Origin: Thermoleophilia bacterium SCSIO 60948
Lineage (GTDB): Bacteria > Actinomycetota > Thermoleophilia > Solirubrobacterales > 70-9
Length of the DNA stretch: 64,000 nucleotides
Assembly (NCBI GenBank): GCA_021496505.1
Contig: CP053031.1
Span: 3,092,001 to 3,156,000, forward strand
Direction of reading: 5' to 3'
The notes beneath the pieces are model-generated. The model was not told the origin of the DNA. It saw nothing but the letters and a program-made list of their open reading frames with translations, and searched no databases. The translations under genes and the position numbers were made by a program. This document shows, piece after piece, positions 8,427 through 17,541 of the stretch; within the stretch, counting starts at the first letter, position 1, and the number at the start of each line of letters is the position of its first letter.

Positions 8427-9200
8427 ATGTCAGCTGAGCATCTCGATCTGGACAGCGTCGACGTCGACGGCGCCGTTCGTGAAAGCGCCGAGCGCGCGAG
8501 CTTCGAGCTCGACCGCGACGGTGACACCCGCGCCGACTTCCTCAAGAAGGCCGGCCTCGCCGGCGGTGCCGCCATCGGCGGCGGTGCGCTGCTGGGCGGC
8601 CTCGTCCCGAGCGCCGCGATGGGAGCCGATGCCCCGCCCGCGAGCAAGTTCGGTCGCGGCGACGTCGGAATCCTGAACTACGCCCTGACGCTCGAGTACC
8701 TCGAGGCCGAGTTCTACAAGGAGGCCCAGCGCAACCAGAACAACCCGCCCGAGACGATTCCGGGCGTTCCCGGGCAGCCGTTCATCACCGACGAGTCGAC
8801 GCAGAACTTCCTGCGCGCGGTCGTCCGTGACGAGAAGGCGCACGTCGCGTTCCTCAAGAAGGCGCTCGGCAACAAGGCCGCGAAGAAGCCGCGCTTCGAC
8901 TTCCGCAACACGACCTCCGACGAGCAGGCGTTCCAGCGGACGGCGTTCAAGCTCGAGAACACCGGTGTCTCGGCCTACCTGGGCCAGGCCTACAACATCA
9001 AGTCGAAGTCCGTCGGCAAGGCGGCGCTCTCGATCGCGACGATCGAGGGTCGCCACGCTGGTCTGATCGGCGAGATCCTCCGCGGCACCCCGAAGGGCAT
9101 CGCTCCCGACGGCCCGTTCGACAAGCCCGCGGGCGCCAAGGCGACCCTGCGCGCGGTCAAGCGCACCGGGTTCATCCAGGGCGGTGGCGGCGGCAACTGA
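8427..9200 (+). CDS. Secreted ferritin-like domain protein (paralogue 2)
   Basis: 257 aa, same layout as its upstream twin: N-terminal VDVDGAVRESAERASFELD, then TRADFLKKAGLAGGAAIGGG as signal/anchor, then the ferritin-like helices (GILNYALTLEYLEAEFY, VVRDEKAHVAFLKKALG, LENTGVSAYLGQAYNI). It differs by an insertion near residue 105 (NNPPETIPGVPGQ) and a Gly-rich C-terminal tail. ATG 8427 is chosen because AAGGTGGA precedes it. Own transcription is likely, since a strong hairpin separates it from paralogue 1. Confidence 0.75.
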   Translation: MSAEHLDLDSVDVDGAVRESAERASFELDRDGDTRADFLKKAGLAGGAAIGGGALLGGLVPSAAMGADAPPASKFGRGDVGILNYALTLEYLEAEFYKEAQRNQNNPPETIPGVPGQPFITDESTQNFLRAVVRDEKAHVAFLKKALGNKAAKKPRFDFRNTTSDEQAFQRTAFKLENTGVSAYLGQAYNIKSKSVGKAALSIATIEGRHAGLIGEILRGTPKGIAPDGPFDKPAGAKATLRAVKRTGFIQGGGGGN

Positions 9201-9311
9201 TCCGCCGGCGGCCCTGCGCCGCTACGAGATGTACCCAGGACCCGGCCGGCGCCCTCCTCCCGGGGCGTCGGTCGGCGTTCCGGGCCTTGCGCGTTCCTCT
9301 AGCGTCGAGGC

Positions 9312-10394
9312 ATGAGCCACTACGAGCGCCTCGCCTCGCTGCCGATCGAGATCTCCGGCTACGAGCTCTCCCAGCACGATGTCGAATACGGGAGCTTCAC
9401 CCGCGGGTCAACCGTCGTCGAGCTGAGCGGAGGAGGCCAGACCGGCCTCGGTGAGGACGTCGTATACGACGTCCTCGATCACATCGCCCATCGCGACGCC
9501 GGCCCGGTCCACGACTTCACGCACGTGCGGACGCTCGGCGAGTTCTGCGAGCTCGCCGGCGAGCTCGACATGTTCGGCGGCGCGCCACCGCTGATGGCCG
9601 CCTCGGCGCACTACCGCCGCTGGGCGTACGAGTCGGCGGCGCTCGACCTGGCGCTCCGCCAGGCGGGGATCCCACTGCACGAGGCGCTCGGGATCGATCC
9701 CAAGCCGCTCAACTTCATCTGCTCGACCCGGCTCTCCGGGATCCCGGACCCCGACGCGACCGATCGCCAGGCCTCCAACCTCGAGCCGATCACGAAGCGG
9801 CTCGAGCGCTATCCCGGCCTGCGCTTCAAGCTCGACCCGGAGAACGACTGGACGGCGGAGCTGATCGACGAGCTCAAGGGCCTGGCCGGGGTCGACGTCC
9901 TCGACATGAAGGGCCACTACAAGGGGACGCCCGTCGACGTCGAGACCGACCCGGAGCTCTACGCGCGCTCGATCGCCGCCTTCCCGGAGGCCTGGATCGA
10001 GGACGCAGACCTGACGCCCGAGACCCGCGAGGTCCTCGCCGGCCACGAGGACCGGCTGACCTGGGACGCGCCGATGCACTCTCTCGATGACGTGAAGGCA
10101 CTCGAGCGCGAGCCGAAGGCGATCAACTCGAAGCCGTCGCGCTGGGGCTCGATCGAGGAGCTGCTGAAGGTCGTCGAGTACTGCGCCGAGCGCGGAATCC
10201 AGGTCTACTCGGGTGGCCAGAGCGAGGTATCGGTCGGCCGCGGCCAGGTCCAGTACATCTCCTCGCTCTTCCACCCCGACTCGACGAACGACATCGCGCC
10301 GTCGGGCTTCAACGACCCCTCAGTGCCGGCCGGGCTGCCGACGCCGCCGATGGACCCGGTGCCGAGTGCGACCGGGTTTCGCTGGGGCGAGTAG
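9312..10394 (+). CDS. Enolase-superfamily (mandelate racemase/muconate-lactonising-like) enzyme
   Basis: 360 aa. The capping-domain-like N-terminus is followed by a TIM barrel. RFKLDPENDW carries the Lys of the second strand, LDMKGHYKG and AWIEDADL are the metal-ligand strands, and INSKPSRWGSIEELLKVVEYC is the strand carrying the second acid/base Lys. YSGGQSEVSVGRGQVQYI is the usual C-terminal loop. These enzymes abstract a proton alpha to a carboxylate; the substrate here is unknown. The gene stands alone, ending 15 bp before a convergent tRNA-Asp. Confidence 0.65.
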   Translation: MSHYERLASLPIEISGYELSQHDVEYGSFTRGSTVVELSGGGQTGLGEDVVYDVLDHIAHRDAGPVHDFTHVRTLGEFCELAGELDMFGGAPPLMAASAHYRRWAYESAALDLALRQAGIPLHEALGIDPKPLNFICSTRLSGIPDPDATDRQASNLEPITKRLERYPGLRFKLDPENDWTAELIDELKGLAGVDVLDMKGHYKGTPVDVETDPELYARSIAAFPEAWIEDADLTPETREVLAGHEDRLTWDAPMHSLDDVKALEREPKAINSKPSRWGSIEELLKVVEYCAERGIQVYSGGQSEVSVGRGQVQYISSLFHPDSTNDIAPSGFNDPSVPAGLPTPPMDPVPSATGFRWGE

Positions 10395-10409
10395 AGGTCG
10401 CGAGGGGCA

Positions 10410-10483
<74 letters not shown>

Positions 10484-10500
10484 TCGCGCGGCGGCGGATT

Positions 10501-12234
10501 CTAGACGGCGCGCGCCGGGTTCGGCGGGCGATGCTCCTCGCCGGTCCGGCCGAGCGCGGCGACCAAGAAGAACGGCAGGAACCAGACGACGTAGAAGAAG
10601 AACCAATGCGTCGCCGTGAGCTGGACGGCGAGGGTGACCGCGCAGGCGAGCGCGGCAACCTGGATCGGATCGCGGCGGCGCGGGATGAACGCGGCTGCCA
10701 CCGCGAGGCCGGCGGCCGCGACGCGCGCCACGGTCTGGAGTGGCTCGAGCGACGGCGCCTGGCCCCAGATCGAGAACGGCGAGGAGCGCGAGGCCTGGTA
10801 GCCGAAGGTCCGCTCGTAGACCTCCGAGATGCCCCCGTCGGGGATGAACGGGAGGAAGAGCGCGGCCGTGAGCAGCGCGAAGACGCCAGAGAAGACCGCG
10901 ATGTCGCGCCAGCGACGCTCGCCGGTGCCGGCGGCGAACAGCGGTCCCGTCGCGGCCGGACCGAACTTCGCCAGCGCCGCCAGCGCTACCGCCGCCCCGC
11001 GCCCGGCCGCCGATCCGATGCCGCGCCCGGAGACGAGCGCCAGCATCGCTCCGATCCCGAGAGCAGCGATCAGCGAGTCGTTGGCGCCCGCGTTCATCGC
11101 ATACAGCGTGAACGGGCAGGCGAGCCACGCGAACGCGAGGCACACCCCGAGCTCGCGGCCGCGCGGTCCGGCGCGCAGGCGCATGCCGAGCAGCAGCAGG
11201 CCGACCACGCAGAGCAGGTCGAACCCGATCGACGCGGCGTGGGCGGCCGGTAGCTCGTCCCACCCGCCGCTCCACGGAGACGCGAGCTCGAACGGGACGT
11301 AGGCGACATAGTTGAACGGCCCGTAGACGTCGCCGCGCAGGTCGATCCCGGGCGAGAAGCCGCCGTCGTAGAGCTCATCGCCCGAGGTGACCCGGTCGGC
11401 TCCGACGACGCCGGCGAGGCCGATGTCGATGACGCGCGAGTCGACGACGTTCAGAGCGATCCTCCCGGCGAGCAGCGCGATCGCCGCGACAGCGAGGAGC
11501 TTCACCCCGATCACCGGCAGCAGCGGCCCGTCGCCACTTCGCGGGCGCACGCCGAGCCACAACGAGCGGACCACGACGTAGGCGAGCACCGGAAGGCTCG
11601 CGAGCACCGACGCGGTGATGTCGGCGCGGTTGAAGAAGAACACCGAGACGCCGAGCAGCGCGATCGCCGCGAGGTCGAGGTGGAGGAGCCGGAGGGGACG
11701 CCGGGGGTCGTAGAACGGCGCCAGGAAGAGCGCGGTCAGCCCGATCCAGACCCAGGGCGAGTTGACGGCCTGCGCGACGGCACCGTCGTAGCCGCGCGCC
11801 AGCTCGCTGCCGACCTGCTGCCCGCCCCAGCCCTCGACGACCGATCCGTCGCGGTCGTCGACGACCGCGAACGCGACCCGCTCGGCGTCATCACCCTCGC
11901 CGACGACAAAGTCGACCTGCCACCCGAACTCGCCGCGCGCATAGACGACGGGTCGTGCATCGGGGGTCTCGGCCAGCTGCGCCGCGACCGCCGGAGCCGA
12001 CAACGCGAGGCCGTAGACCTCGCCGGCGGTGAACCTCCTCCCGGGCACCGGCCCCTTGCCCTCGACACGCTCGAGCTCCGGCGCGGGCTGGCCGCCGAAC
12101 GGCGACTGCAGCGACGGGTCGTCGCCGGGCAGGCTCTGCGCGAGAGCCGGCGTCGGCGAGACCGCGCCGAGGAGGCCGATCACGAGGGCCAGCGCCGCGA
12201 TGCGGGCGCGAGCGCACTGTCCCCCGTCGAGCAC
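10501..12234 (-). CDS. Polytopic membrane protein, glycosyltransferase (GT87/GT39-like) candidate
   Basis: 577 aa. Signal peptide (residues 1-32, ending ALAQ), a soluble domain of about 120 aa resembling a small alpha/beta domain, then about 11 hydrophobic segments. It contains GGFSPGIDLRGDVYGPFNYVAY, a loop resembling the acidic/aromatic first periplasmic loop of lipid-linked-sugar-dependent GT-C transferases, and NAGANDSLIAALGIGAML, also common in DUF2029/GT87 proteins. A role in transferring sugars outside the membrane is inferred. It starts with GTG and is divergent from the lipid operon at 12362. Confidence 0.55.
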   Translation of the reverse strand: MLDGGQCARARIAALALVIGLLGAVSPTPALAQSLPGDDPSLQSPFGGQPAPELERVEGKGPVPGRRFTAGEVYGLALSAPAVAAQLAETPDARPVVYARGEFGWQVDFVVGEGDDAERVAFAVVDDRDGSVVEGWGGQQVGSELARGYDGAVAQAVNSPWVWIGLTALFLAPFYDPRRPLRLLHLDLAAIALLGVSVFFFNRADITASVLASLPVLAYVVVRSLWLGVRPRSGDGPLLPVIGVKLLAVAAIALLAGRIALNVVDSRVIDIGLAGVVGADRVTSGDELYDGGFSPGIDLRGDVYGPFNYVAYVPFELASPWSGGWDELPAAHAASIGFDLLCVVGLLLLGMRLRAGPRGRELGVCLAFAWLACPFTLYAMNAGANDSLIAALGIGAMLALVSGRGIGSAAGRGAAVALAALAKFGPAATGPLFAAGTGERRWRDIAVFSGVFALLTAALFLPFIPDGGISEVYERTFGYQASRSSPFSIWGQAPSLEPLQTVARVAAAGLAVAAAFIPRRRDPIQVAALACAVTLAVQLTATHWFFFYVVWFLPFFLVAALGRTGEEHRPPNPARAV

Positions 12235-12361
12235 GTCGCGAGGATACGCGCGGGTCGGTCAACCGATCGACCCCCGCGTGCGTATGGGGGAGTAGCCCAC
12301 AGGCTGGGATCGGCCCTTCTCTAGTCTCCGAGAGGCCGGGGCCGGCCCCAGCGACGCAGAC

Positions 12362-13684
12362 TTGACGGACATCGCAGAAGAGAACCGACCCCCTGGCATC
12401 GACGACGGCGCGCGCCGTCGCGTCGCCGTGATCGGCGCCGGCGTGTCGGGGCTGACAGCCGCCCGGACGCTCGCCCCGCATGCCGAGGTGGTCGTGTTCG
12501 AGGCCGACGGACGCCTCGGCGGTCACGCGAACACGGTCGAGGTGCTCGATCCGCGGGCCGGCGCGCTCGGAGTCGACACGGGCTTCATCGTCCTCAACGA
12601 CACGAACTACCCGACCTTCCGCGGGATGCTGGAGGAGCTCGGCGTCCCGATCCAGGACTCGGAGATGGGGATGTCGATCGCGCGCGCCGACGGCTCGTTC
12701 GAGTTCGCCAACACGCGGCGCGGCCTGTTCGCGCAGCGCTCGAACCTCGCCAGCCGCGACTTCCTGCGCCTGATCGCCGACCAGCTGCGCTTCAACCGCG
12801 CCGTCAGGCTGCTGATCGGCGACCCTGAGGCGCCGACGGTCGGCGAGTTCCTGCGCGCGGGCGGCTACTCGGAGTTCTTCGCCCGCAACGCGATCTCGCC
12901 GCTCGTCTCGGCGGTCTGGTCGACCGGCCCCGACGGCTACGAGTCGTTCCCGCTCGGCTTCCTGGCCGAGTTCCTCGACAACCACGGGATGCTGAGCCAG
13001 GTCGGCAGGCCGGTCTGGCAGACGGTGACCGGGGGCTCGAGGACGTACGTCGAGGCGCTCGCGGCGGGGCTGCCGGACATCCGGCTGCGGGCACCGGTCG
13101 AGCGCGTCGAGCGCCACGCCGACCGCGTCGTGGTCCATCCCGCCGACGCCGCGCCCGAGAGCTTCGACGAGGTCGTCGTAGCGGCGCACTCCGACCAGGC
13201 GCTCGCGATGCTCGCCGAGCCGACGCCCGCCGAGCGCGAGGTCCTCGGCGCGATCGGGTACTCCGCCAACGAGGCGACCCTCCACACCGACGGCTCGCTG
13301 ATGCCGAGCCGTCGCCGCGCCTGGGCGAGCTGGAATTTCCACCTGCGAGACGAGCCGTCGGAATTGACCCGGGTCACATACTGGATGAACAACCTCCAGC
13401 GACTCGACGCCGAGCGCGACTACCTCGTCTCGCTGAATATGGCGCACGAGATCGACCCCGGGACGGTGATCGCGACGATCCCCTACGCACACCCGATCAT
13501 CGATCACGCCGCCGAGCGCGCGCAGGCGCGCTGGACGGAGATCTCGGGCGCCGACCGGATCCACTTCTGCGGCGCCTACTGGCGCTGGGCATTCCACGAG
13601 GACGGCTGCTGGAGCGGCCTTCGCGCCGCACACCGGCTGCTCGCGCAGGGTCGCGAGCGCGCCGCGATCGGAGTCGGCGGATGA
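12362..13684 (+). CDS. FAD-dependent amine-oxidase-like oxidoreductase of the Cfa/DUF1365 cluster
   Basis: 440 aa with an N-terminal Rossmann dinucleotide motif (VAVIGAGVSGLTAARTL) and FEADGRLGGHANTV, the ribose-binding and GG signatures of the flavin amine-oxidase/desaturase group. The C-terminal FAD segment is HFCGAYWRWAFHEDGCWSGL. It starts at TTG with a poor ribosome site and overlaps DUF1365 by 4 bp. This gene set (flavoprotein, DUF1365, Cfa-like methyltransferase) recurs in many bacteria and is expected to modify membrane fatty acyl chains. The exact reaction is not established. Confidence 0.75.
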   Translation: MTDIAEENRPPGIDDGARRRVAVIGAGVSGLTAARTLAPHAEVVVFEADGRLGGHANTVEVLDPRAGALGVDTGFIVLNDTNYPTFRGMLEELGVPIQDSEMGMSIARADGSFEFANTRRGLFAQRSNLASRDFLRLIADQLRFNRAVRLLIGDPEAPTVGEFLRAGGYSEFFARNAISPLVSAVWSTGPDGYESFPLGFLAEFLDNHGMLSQVGRPVWQTVTGGSRTYVEALAAGLPDIRLRAPVERVERHADRVVVHPADAAPESFDEVVVAAHSDQALAMLAEPTPAEREVLGAIGYSANEATLHTDGSLMPSRRRAWASWNFHLRDEPSELTRVTYWMNNLQRLDAERDYLVSLNMAHEIDPGTVIATIPYAHPIIDHAAERAQARWTEISGADRIHFCGAYWRWAFHEDGCWSGLRAAHRLLAQGRERAAIGVGG

Positions 13685-14487
13685 GCGTCGCCGAACGAGT
13701 CCGCACCGAGCCCGAATGGGGTCACCCGGTACCGAACCGGCCGGTGTCGGCGATCTACGAGGGCGTCGTCTCGCACCGCCGCTTCGACCCCGTCGAGCAC
13801 GCGTTCTCCTATCGCCACTACATGACGCTGCTCGACCTCGGCGAGCTGCCCGAGGTGCTCGACCCCTACCGAGGCTTCTCGGCCCGGGGGCCGGCCCTCG
13901 CATGGCTCAAGCGCGAGGACCACATCGGCGATCCGGCGACGTCGATAGCCGACACGGTGCGTGCGATCGTCGCCGAGCGGACCGGCGAGAGCGCGGACGG
14001 GCCGATCCGGATGCTGACCAGCCTGCGCACGTTCGGCCACAACTTCAACCCGGTCAGCTTCTTCTACTGCCACCGCGCCGGCGAGGAGTCGCCGTTCGCC
14101 GTTCTCGCGGAGGTCACGAACACCCCGTGGGGTGAGCGCCACGCCTACGTGGTCGAGCGCGCCGACGGCGATCCCGGCTCCCCGATCCGGGGTCGCCTCG
14201 AGAAGGGCTTTCACGTCTCGCCGCTGATGGGCATGGAGCAGACCTACGACTGGGAGACCTCGGTCCCCGGCTCCGAGCTGCGCGTCGACATCGGCTCGCG
14301 CGCGGGTGAGCGTCTGACGTTCTCGGCGACGCTGGCGCTTCGCCGCCGCGAGCTGTCGCGGGCGACGCTCAACCGGATGCTCGCCCGTTATCCGGCGATC
14401 AGCGTCCAGGTGATGGCGCGCATCTACTGGCAGGCCCTGCGCCTCAAGCTCAAGGGCGCCCCCTACTTCCCCCACCCCGAGCGATGA
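13681..14487 (+). CDS. DUF1365 family protein
   Basis: 268 aa, matching DUF1365 along its length. Family landmarks are SAIYEGVVSHRRFDP, HAFSYRHYMTLLDL, SLRTFGHNFNPVSFFYCH, the EVTNTPWGERHAYV segment and KGFHVSPLMGMEQTYDW. Biochemical function is unknown; it is almost always beside the flavoprotein and Cfa-like methyltransferase, here with 4-bp overlaps on both sides. That coupling suggests the three act on the same acyl-phospholipid substrate. Confidence 0.88.
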   Translation: MSVAERVRTEPEWGHPVPNRPVSAIYEGVVSHRRFDPVEHAFSYRHYMTLLDLGELPEVLDPYRGFSARGPALAWLKREDHIGDPATSIADTVRAIVAERTGESADGPIRMLTSLRTFGHNFNPVSFFYCHRAGEESPFAVLAEVTNTPWGERHAYVVERADGDPGSPIRGRLEKGFHVSPLMGMEQTYDWETSVPGSELRVDIGSRAGERLTFSATLALRRRELSRATLNRMLARYPAISVQVMARIYWQALRLKLKGAPYFPHPER

Positions 14488-15797
14488 CTGCGACGCGACC
14501 GACCCCGGCCGAGCGCGCGCGATCCGCGGCCGTGCGCCGCGCCGCACTCTCGCTCTTCGACCGCGCGCGAAGCGGCCGTCTCGAGATCACCGAGGCGGGA
14601 CGTCGCCACGAGTTCGGCGAGCCCGGCCACGGCCCGGTCGCGGAGGTCGAGATCCGCGACCTGCGCGCTTGGGGCAGCCTCCTGTCGGGAGGAGCCGGAC
14701 TGGCCGAGAGCTACGTCGAAGGCTGGTGGACGACGCCGGACCTGGTAGCCGTGATCCGATTCGCGGCTCGCAACCTCGCCCCGCTCGACGGCCTGCGCGC
14801 CCGCTTCCACCCGATCCTCGCCCCGCTCAAGCGGCTCTCCTCACGCGTGCCGCGCAACACGCGCTCGGGCGCGCGGGCCAACATCTCGGCCCACTACGAC
14901 ATCGGCAACGAGCTCTTCGAGTCGTTCCTCGACCCGACGATGATGTACTCGGCGGCCGTCTACGAGACGCCCGGTGCCACGCTCGAGCAGGCCCAGACCG
15001 CGAAGCTGGACCGGATCTGCCGGCGCCTCGAGCTCGGCCCGCGCGATCACCTGCTCGAGATCGGCACCGGCTGGGGCGGTCTCGCCATCCATGCCGCGAA
15101 GACGACCGGCTGCCGCGTCACGACGACGACGATCTCGCGCGAACAGCGCGCCTACGCGCTGGAGGCGATCGAGGCCGCGGGCCTCTCGGACCGGATCGAG
15201 GTCCTGCTCTGCGACTACCGCGATCTCGAAGGCCGCTACTCGAAGCTCGTCTCGATCGAGATGATCGAGGCCGTCGGCTGGCAGTACTTCGAGACCTACT
15301 TCGCCTGTTGCTCGGAGCTGCTCGAGCCCGACGGGCTGATGTTCCTCCAGGCGATCGTGATCGCCGACGAGCTGTATGAATCAGAGAAGGCGGCGCGGAG
15401 CTTCGCCAACACGCAGGTCTTCCCGGGCGGCTGCCTGCCGTCGCAGGAGCTGATCTCGAAGCTGATCCGCCGTGAGACCGACATGCGCACGATCTGGCTG
15501 GACGACATCTCCGGCGATTACGCGCTGACGCTCGCGGCGTGGCGCGAGCGCTTCGACGCGGCGCAGCCCGAGCTCGCCCCGCACGGCTACGACGGTCGCT
15601 TCACGCGGCTCTGGGACTTCTACCTCGCCTTCTCCGAGGCTGGATTCGCCGAGCGCCGGATCCGTGACCTCCAGCTCGTATTCGCCAAGCCGGCGTGGCG
15701 ACCGGAGCGCACGAGCCTCGGCAGCGCCTCCGTGGCGCCGGTCGCCTCGCGGGTCGCGACGCCGGTCGAGCCGACGGTCATGGCAGATTCCGAGTAG
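14484..15797 (+). CDS. Cyclopropane-fatty-acyl-phospholipid synthase family methyltransferase
   Basis: 437 aa. The N-terminal CFA domain (about 1-120, with GLAESYVEGWW) precedes a class I SAM methyltransferase: ANISAHYDIGNELFESFLDPTMMYS is the CFA-synthase signature, LEIGTGWGGLAIHAA binds SAM, and VSIEMIEAVGWQYFETYF is the active-site region. It transfers a methyl(ene) group from SAM to a double bond in a phospholipid acyl chain at the membrane. The product (cyclopropane, methyl-branched or other) may depend on the coupled flavoprotein. Confidence 0.88.
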   Translation: MTATRPTPAERARSAAVRRAALSLFDRARSGRLEITEAGRRHEFGEPGHGPVAEVEIRDLRAWGSLLSGGAGLAESYVEGWWTTPDLVAVIRFAARNLAPLDGLRARFHPILAPLKRLSSRVPRNTRSGARANISAHYDIGNELFESFLDPTMMYSAAVYETPGATLEQAQTAKLDRICRRLELGPRDHLLEIGTGWGGLAIHAAKTTGCRVTTTTISREQRAYALEAIEAAGLSDRIEVLLCDYRDLEGRYSKLVSIEMIEAVGWQYFETYFACCSELLEPDGLMFLQAIVIADELYESEKAARSFANTQVFPGGCLPSQELISKLIRRETDMRTIWLDDISGDYALTLAAWRERFDAAQPELAPHGYDGRFTRLWDFYLAFSEAGFAERRIRDLQLVFAKPAWRPERTSLGSASVAPVASRVATPVEPTVMADSE

Positions 15798-16700
15798 ATG
15801 GAGCTCAACCACGTCCGCCGCGGCTCGGGTGAGCCGCTCCTGCTGATCCACGGCCTCGGCGCCACCGCGACGATGTGGGCGCCGGTCCTCGACCGGCTCG
15901 CCGCCGAGCGCGACGTGCTCGCGGTCGACATGCCGGGCTTCGGTCGCTCCCCCGAGCTCCCGGCCGGCCGGCGCGCGACGCCGGCGAACCTCGCCCGTGC
16001 GGTCGCCGACTTCGCGGCGTCGCAGGGGCTGGAGCGCCCGCACGTCGTCGGCAACTCACTCGGCGGCTGGGTCGCGCTCGAGATCGGCAAGGCCGGCGAC
16101 GCGAGCGGCGTCCTCGCGCTCTCTCCGGCAGGCCTGTTCAAGCGCCCGCTCGGCGACCGGCCCGGGACCGCGCGCAAGGTCGGCCAGACGCTGCGGCCGC
16201 TGCTGCCGGCGGTGATGAGCGTCAAGCCGATGCGCGAGGCTCTGATCCGCACTTCGCTGAACCGCCCCGACCGACTGACGAAGGAGGAGGCGACCGATCT
16301 GATCGCCGCCTGGCTCGACTCGCCCGGGTACGCCGCCGCCAACCACGAGATGCGCTCCGCCGTGTTCGAGCACGGCGAGCTCGTCGGGGTGCCGGTGACG
16401 ATCGCCTGGGGGGAGGCCGACCGGCTGCTCGGACCACCCGAGCCGTCGCGGATGCCTCCGGGCACCGACTACCTGACGCTGCCGGGCGCGGGGCACGTCC
16501 CGACCTGGGATGAACCCGAGTTGGTCGCCGGCCTGATCCTGCGGACGTCGGGAGGGAGTAAGGCCGACGAACCGGTCGAGACGACCGAGTCCGAGCCCGT
16601 CGAGGTCGACCTGGAGGCACACGACACCGTCGGGGGCGCCGAGAACGACGTGCCGGGTGAGGCGCCCGAGCGGGTCGCCTCACCCGACCGCGACGCCTAA
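15798..16700 (+). CDS. Alpha/beta hydrolase
   Basis: 300 aa. Oxyanion-hole segment LLLIHGLGATATMW, nucleophile elbow VVGNSLGGWVAL (Ser in GNSLGG), and a late His in LPGAGHVPTWDEP, so a complete catalytic triad is likely. The last 50 residues are acidic and low complexity. It starts directly after the Cfa-like gene stop (zero gap), so it is the fourth gene of the lipid operon. Esterase or lipase action on the modified lipids is plausible but not shown. Confidence 0.8.
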   Translation: MELNHVRRGSGEPLLLIHGLGATATMWAPVLDRLAAERDVLAVDMPGFGRSPELPAGRRATPANLARAVADFAASQGLERPHVVGNSLGGWVALEIGKAGDASGVLALSPAGLFKRPLGDRPGTARKVGQTLRPLLPAVMSVKPMREALIRTSLNRPDRLTKEEATDLIAAWLDSPGYAAANHEMRSAVFEHGELVGVPVTIAWGEADRLLGPPEPSRMPPGTDYLTLPGAGHVPTWDEPELVAGLILRTSGGSKADEPVETTESEPVEVDLEAHDTVGGAENDVPGEAPERVASPDRDA

Positions 16701-17428
16701 CCGTTCAGGAACTTCCCGATCCCGCCGGAGCTTCCGCCGGTGGCGCCGCCCGTCGCCGTCGTCGCGCCCTTCGGCGGAGCCTCCGAGGGCTGGACGAGAA
16801 CCCAGCCCTGGCCCGAGAACGACATCTGGATCGTCTCGCCCGAGCTGCGCCCGATCAGCGTCTTCAGGTTGACGTCGGTCTTGATGTCGGTCCGCAGGCC
16901 ACTGGACCAGGTGATTGCCGAATTCGGGTCGGCGAACGTGCCCTCGCCGTTGACCTCGAGCATCATCGGGGTGCCGTTGGAGACCAGGGCGACCCACCCC
17001 GTGCCCTTGAGCTCCATGTTGTAGAGCCCGCCGCCGAGCATCCCCGAAACGCCCTCGACCCGCTTGACGTCCCAGTCGATGCCGGCGTCGAAGGCGAGCA
17101 CGTTGGCGCCGTTGGCAGTGATGAAGTCGTCTTGGAGGTGGACCAGCTGGATCTCCTGCGCGAGGTCGGCGAGGAAGACCTCACCCGAGCCCGAGACCTT
17201 CATCAGGTCGAGACCCTCGTTGGTCATCGCCTTCTTCGCCATCCGCATCAGACCGCCGGATCCGGCGTGCTCGAACTTGACGTCGCCCTGGTAGGCGATC
17301 ATCGACCCGAGCTTCGCCTGGATGGTCACGTCGGCGAGCTCGACCTTGAGCAGCTTGGAGTTCTGGAGGCTGAAGGCCTCGTTCGTCTCGGTCTCGCGGA
17401 ACTGGGCCAGCGATTGCTGGACTGACAT
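16697..17428 (-). CDS. AIM24/TIGR00266 family protein
   Basis: 243-aa AIM24 family beta-prism protein. Recognisable are SKLLKVELADVTIQAKLGSMIAYQGDV-like N-terminal strands, GEVFLADLAQEIQLVHL, ITANGANVLAFDAGIDWDV and GLRTDIKTDVNLKTLIGRSSGE. The C-terminal 25 residues are Gly/Thr-rich. Bacterial function is unknown. It converges on the hydrolase, the two stop codons overlapping by 4 bp. The upstream leader (17429-17541) shares its space with the end of the next minus-strand gene. Confidence 0.85.
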   Translation of the reverse strand: MSVQQSLAQFRETETNEAFSLQNSKLLKVELADVTIQAKLGSMIAYQGDVKFEHAGSGGLMRMAKKAMTNEGLDLMKVSGSGEVFLADLAQEIQLVHLQDDFITANGANVLAFDAGIDWDVKRVEGVSGMLGGGLYNMELKGTGWVALVSNGTPMMLEVNGEGTFADPNSAITWSSGLRTDIKTDVNLKTLIGRSSGETIQMSFSGQGWVLVQPSEAPPKGATTATGGATGGSSGGIGKFLNG

Positions 17429-17541
17429 GGGTCCCTCCCTTGGTGGTTCGTGACTTCTCAGATGCGGAGCGTGCGCAGACTACGCCCGCTCCGCATCGGC
17501 CGAAAGAGGGATTTCCCGCCGTTCACCTCCGCCGATCGTCC

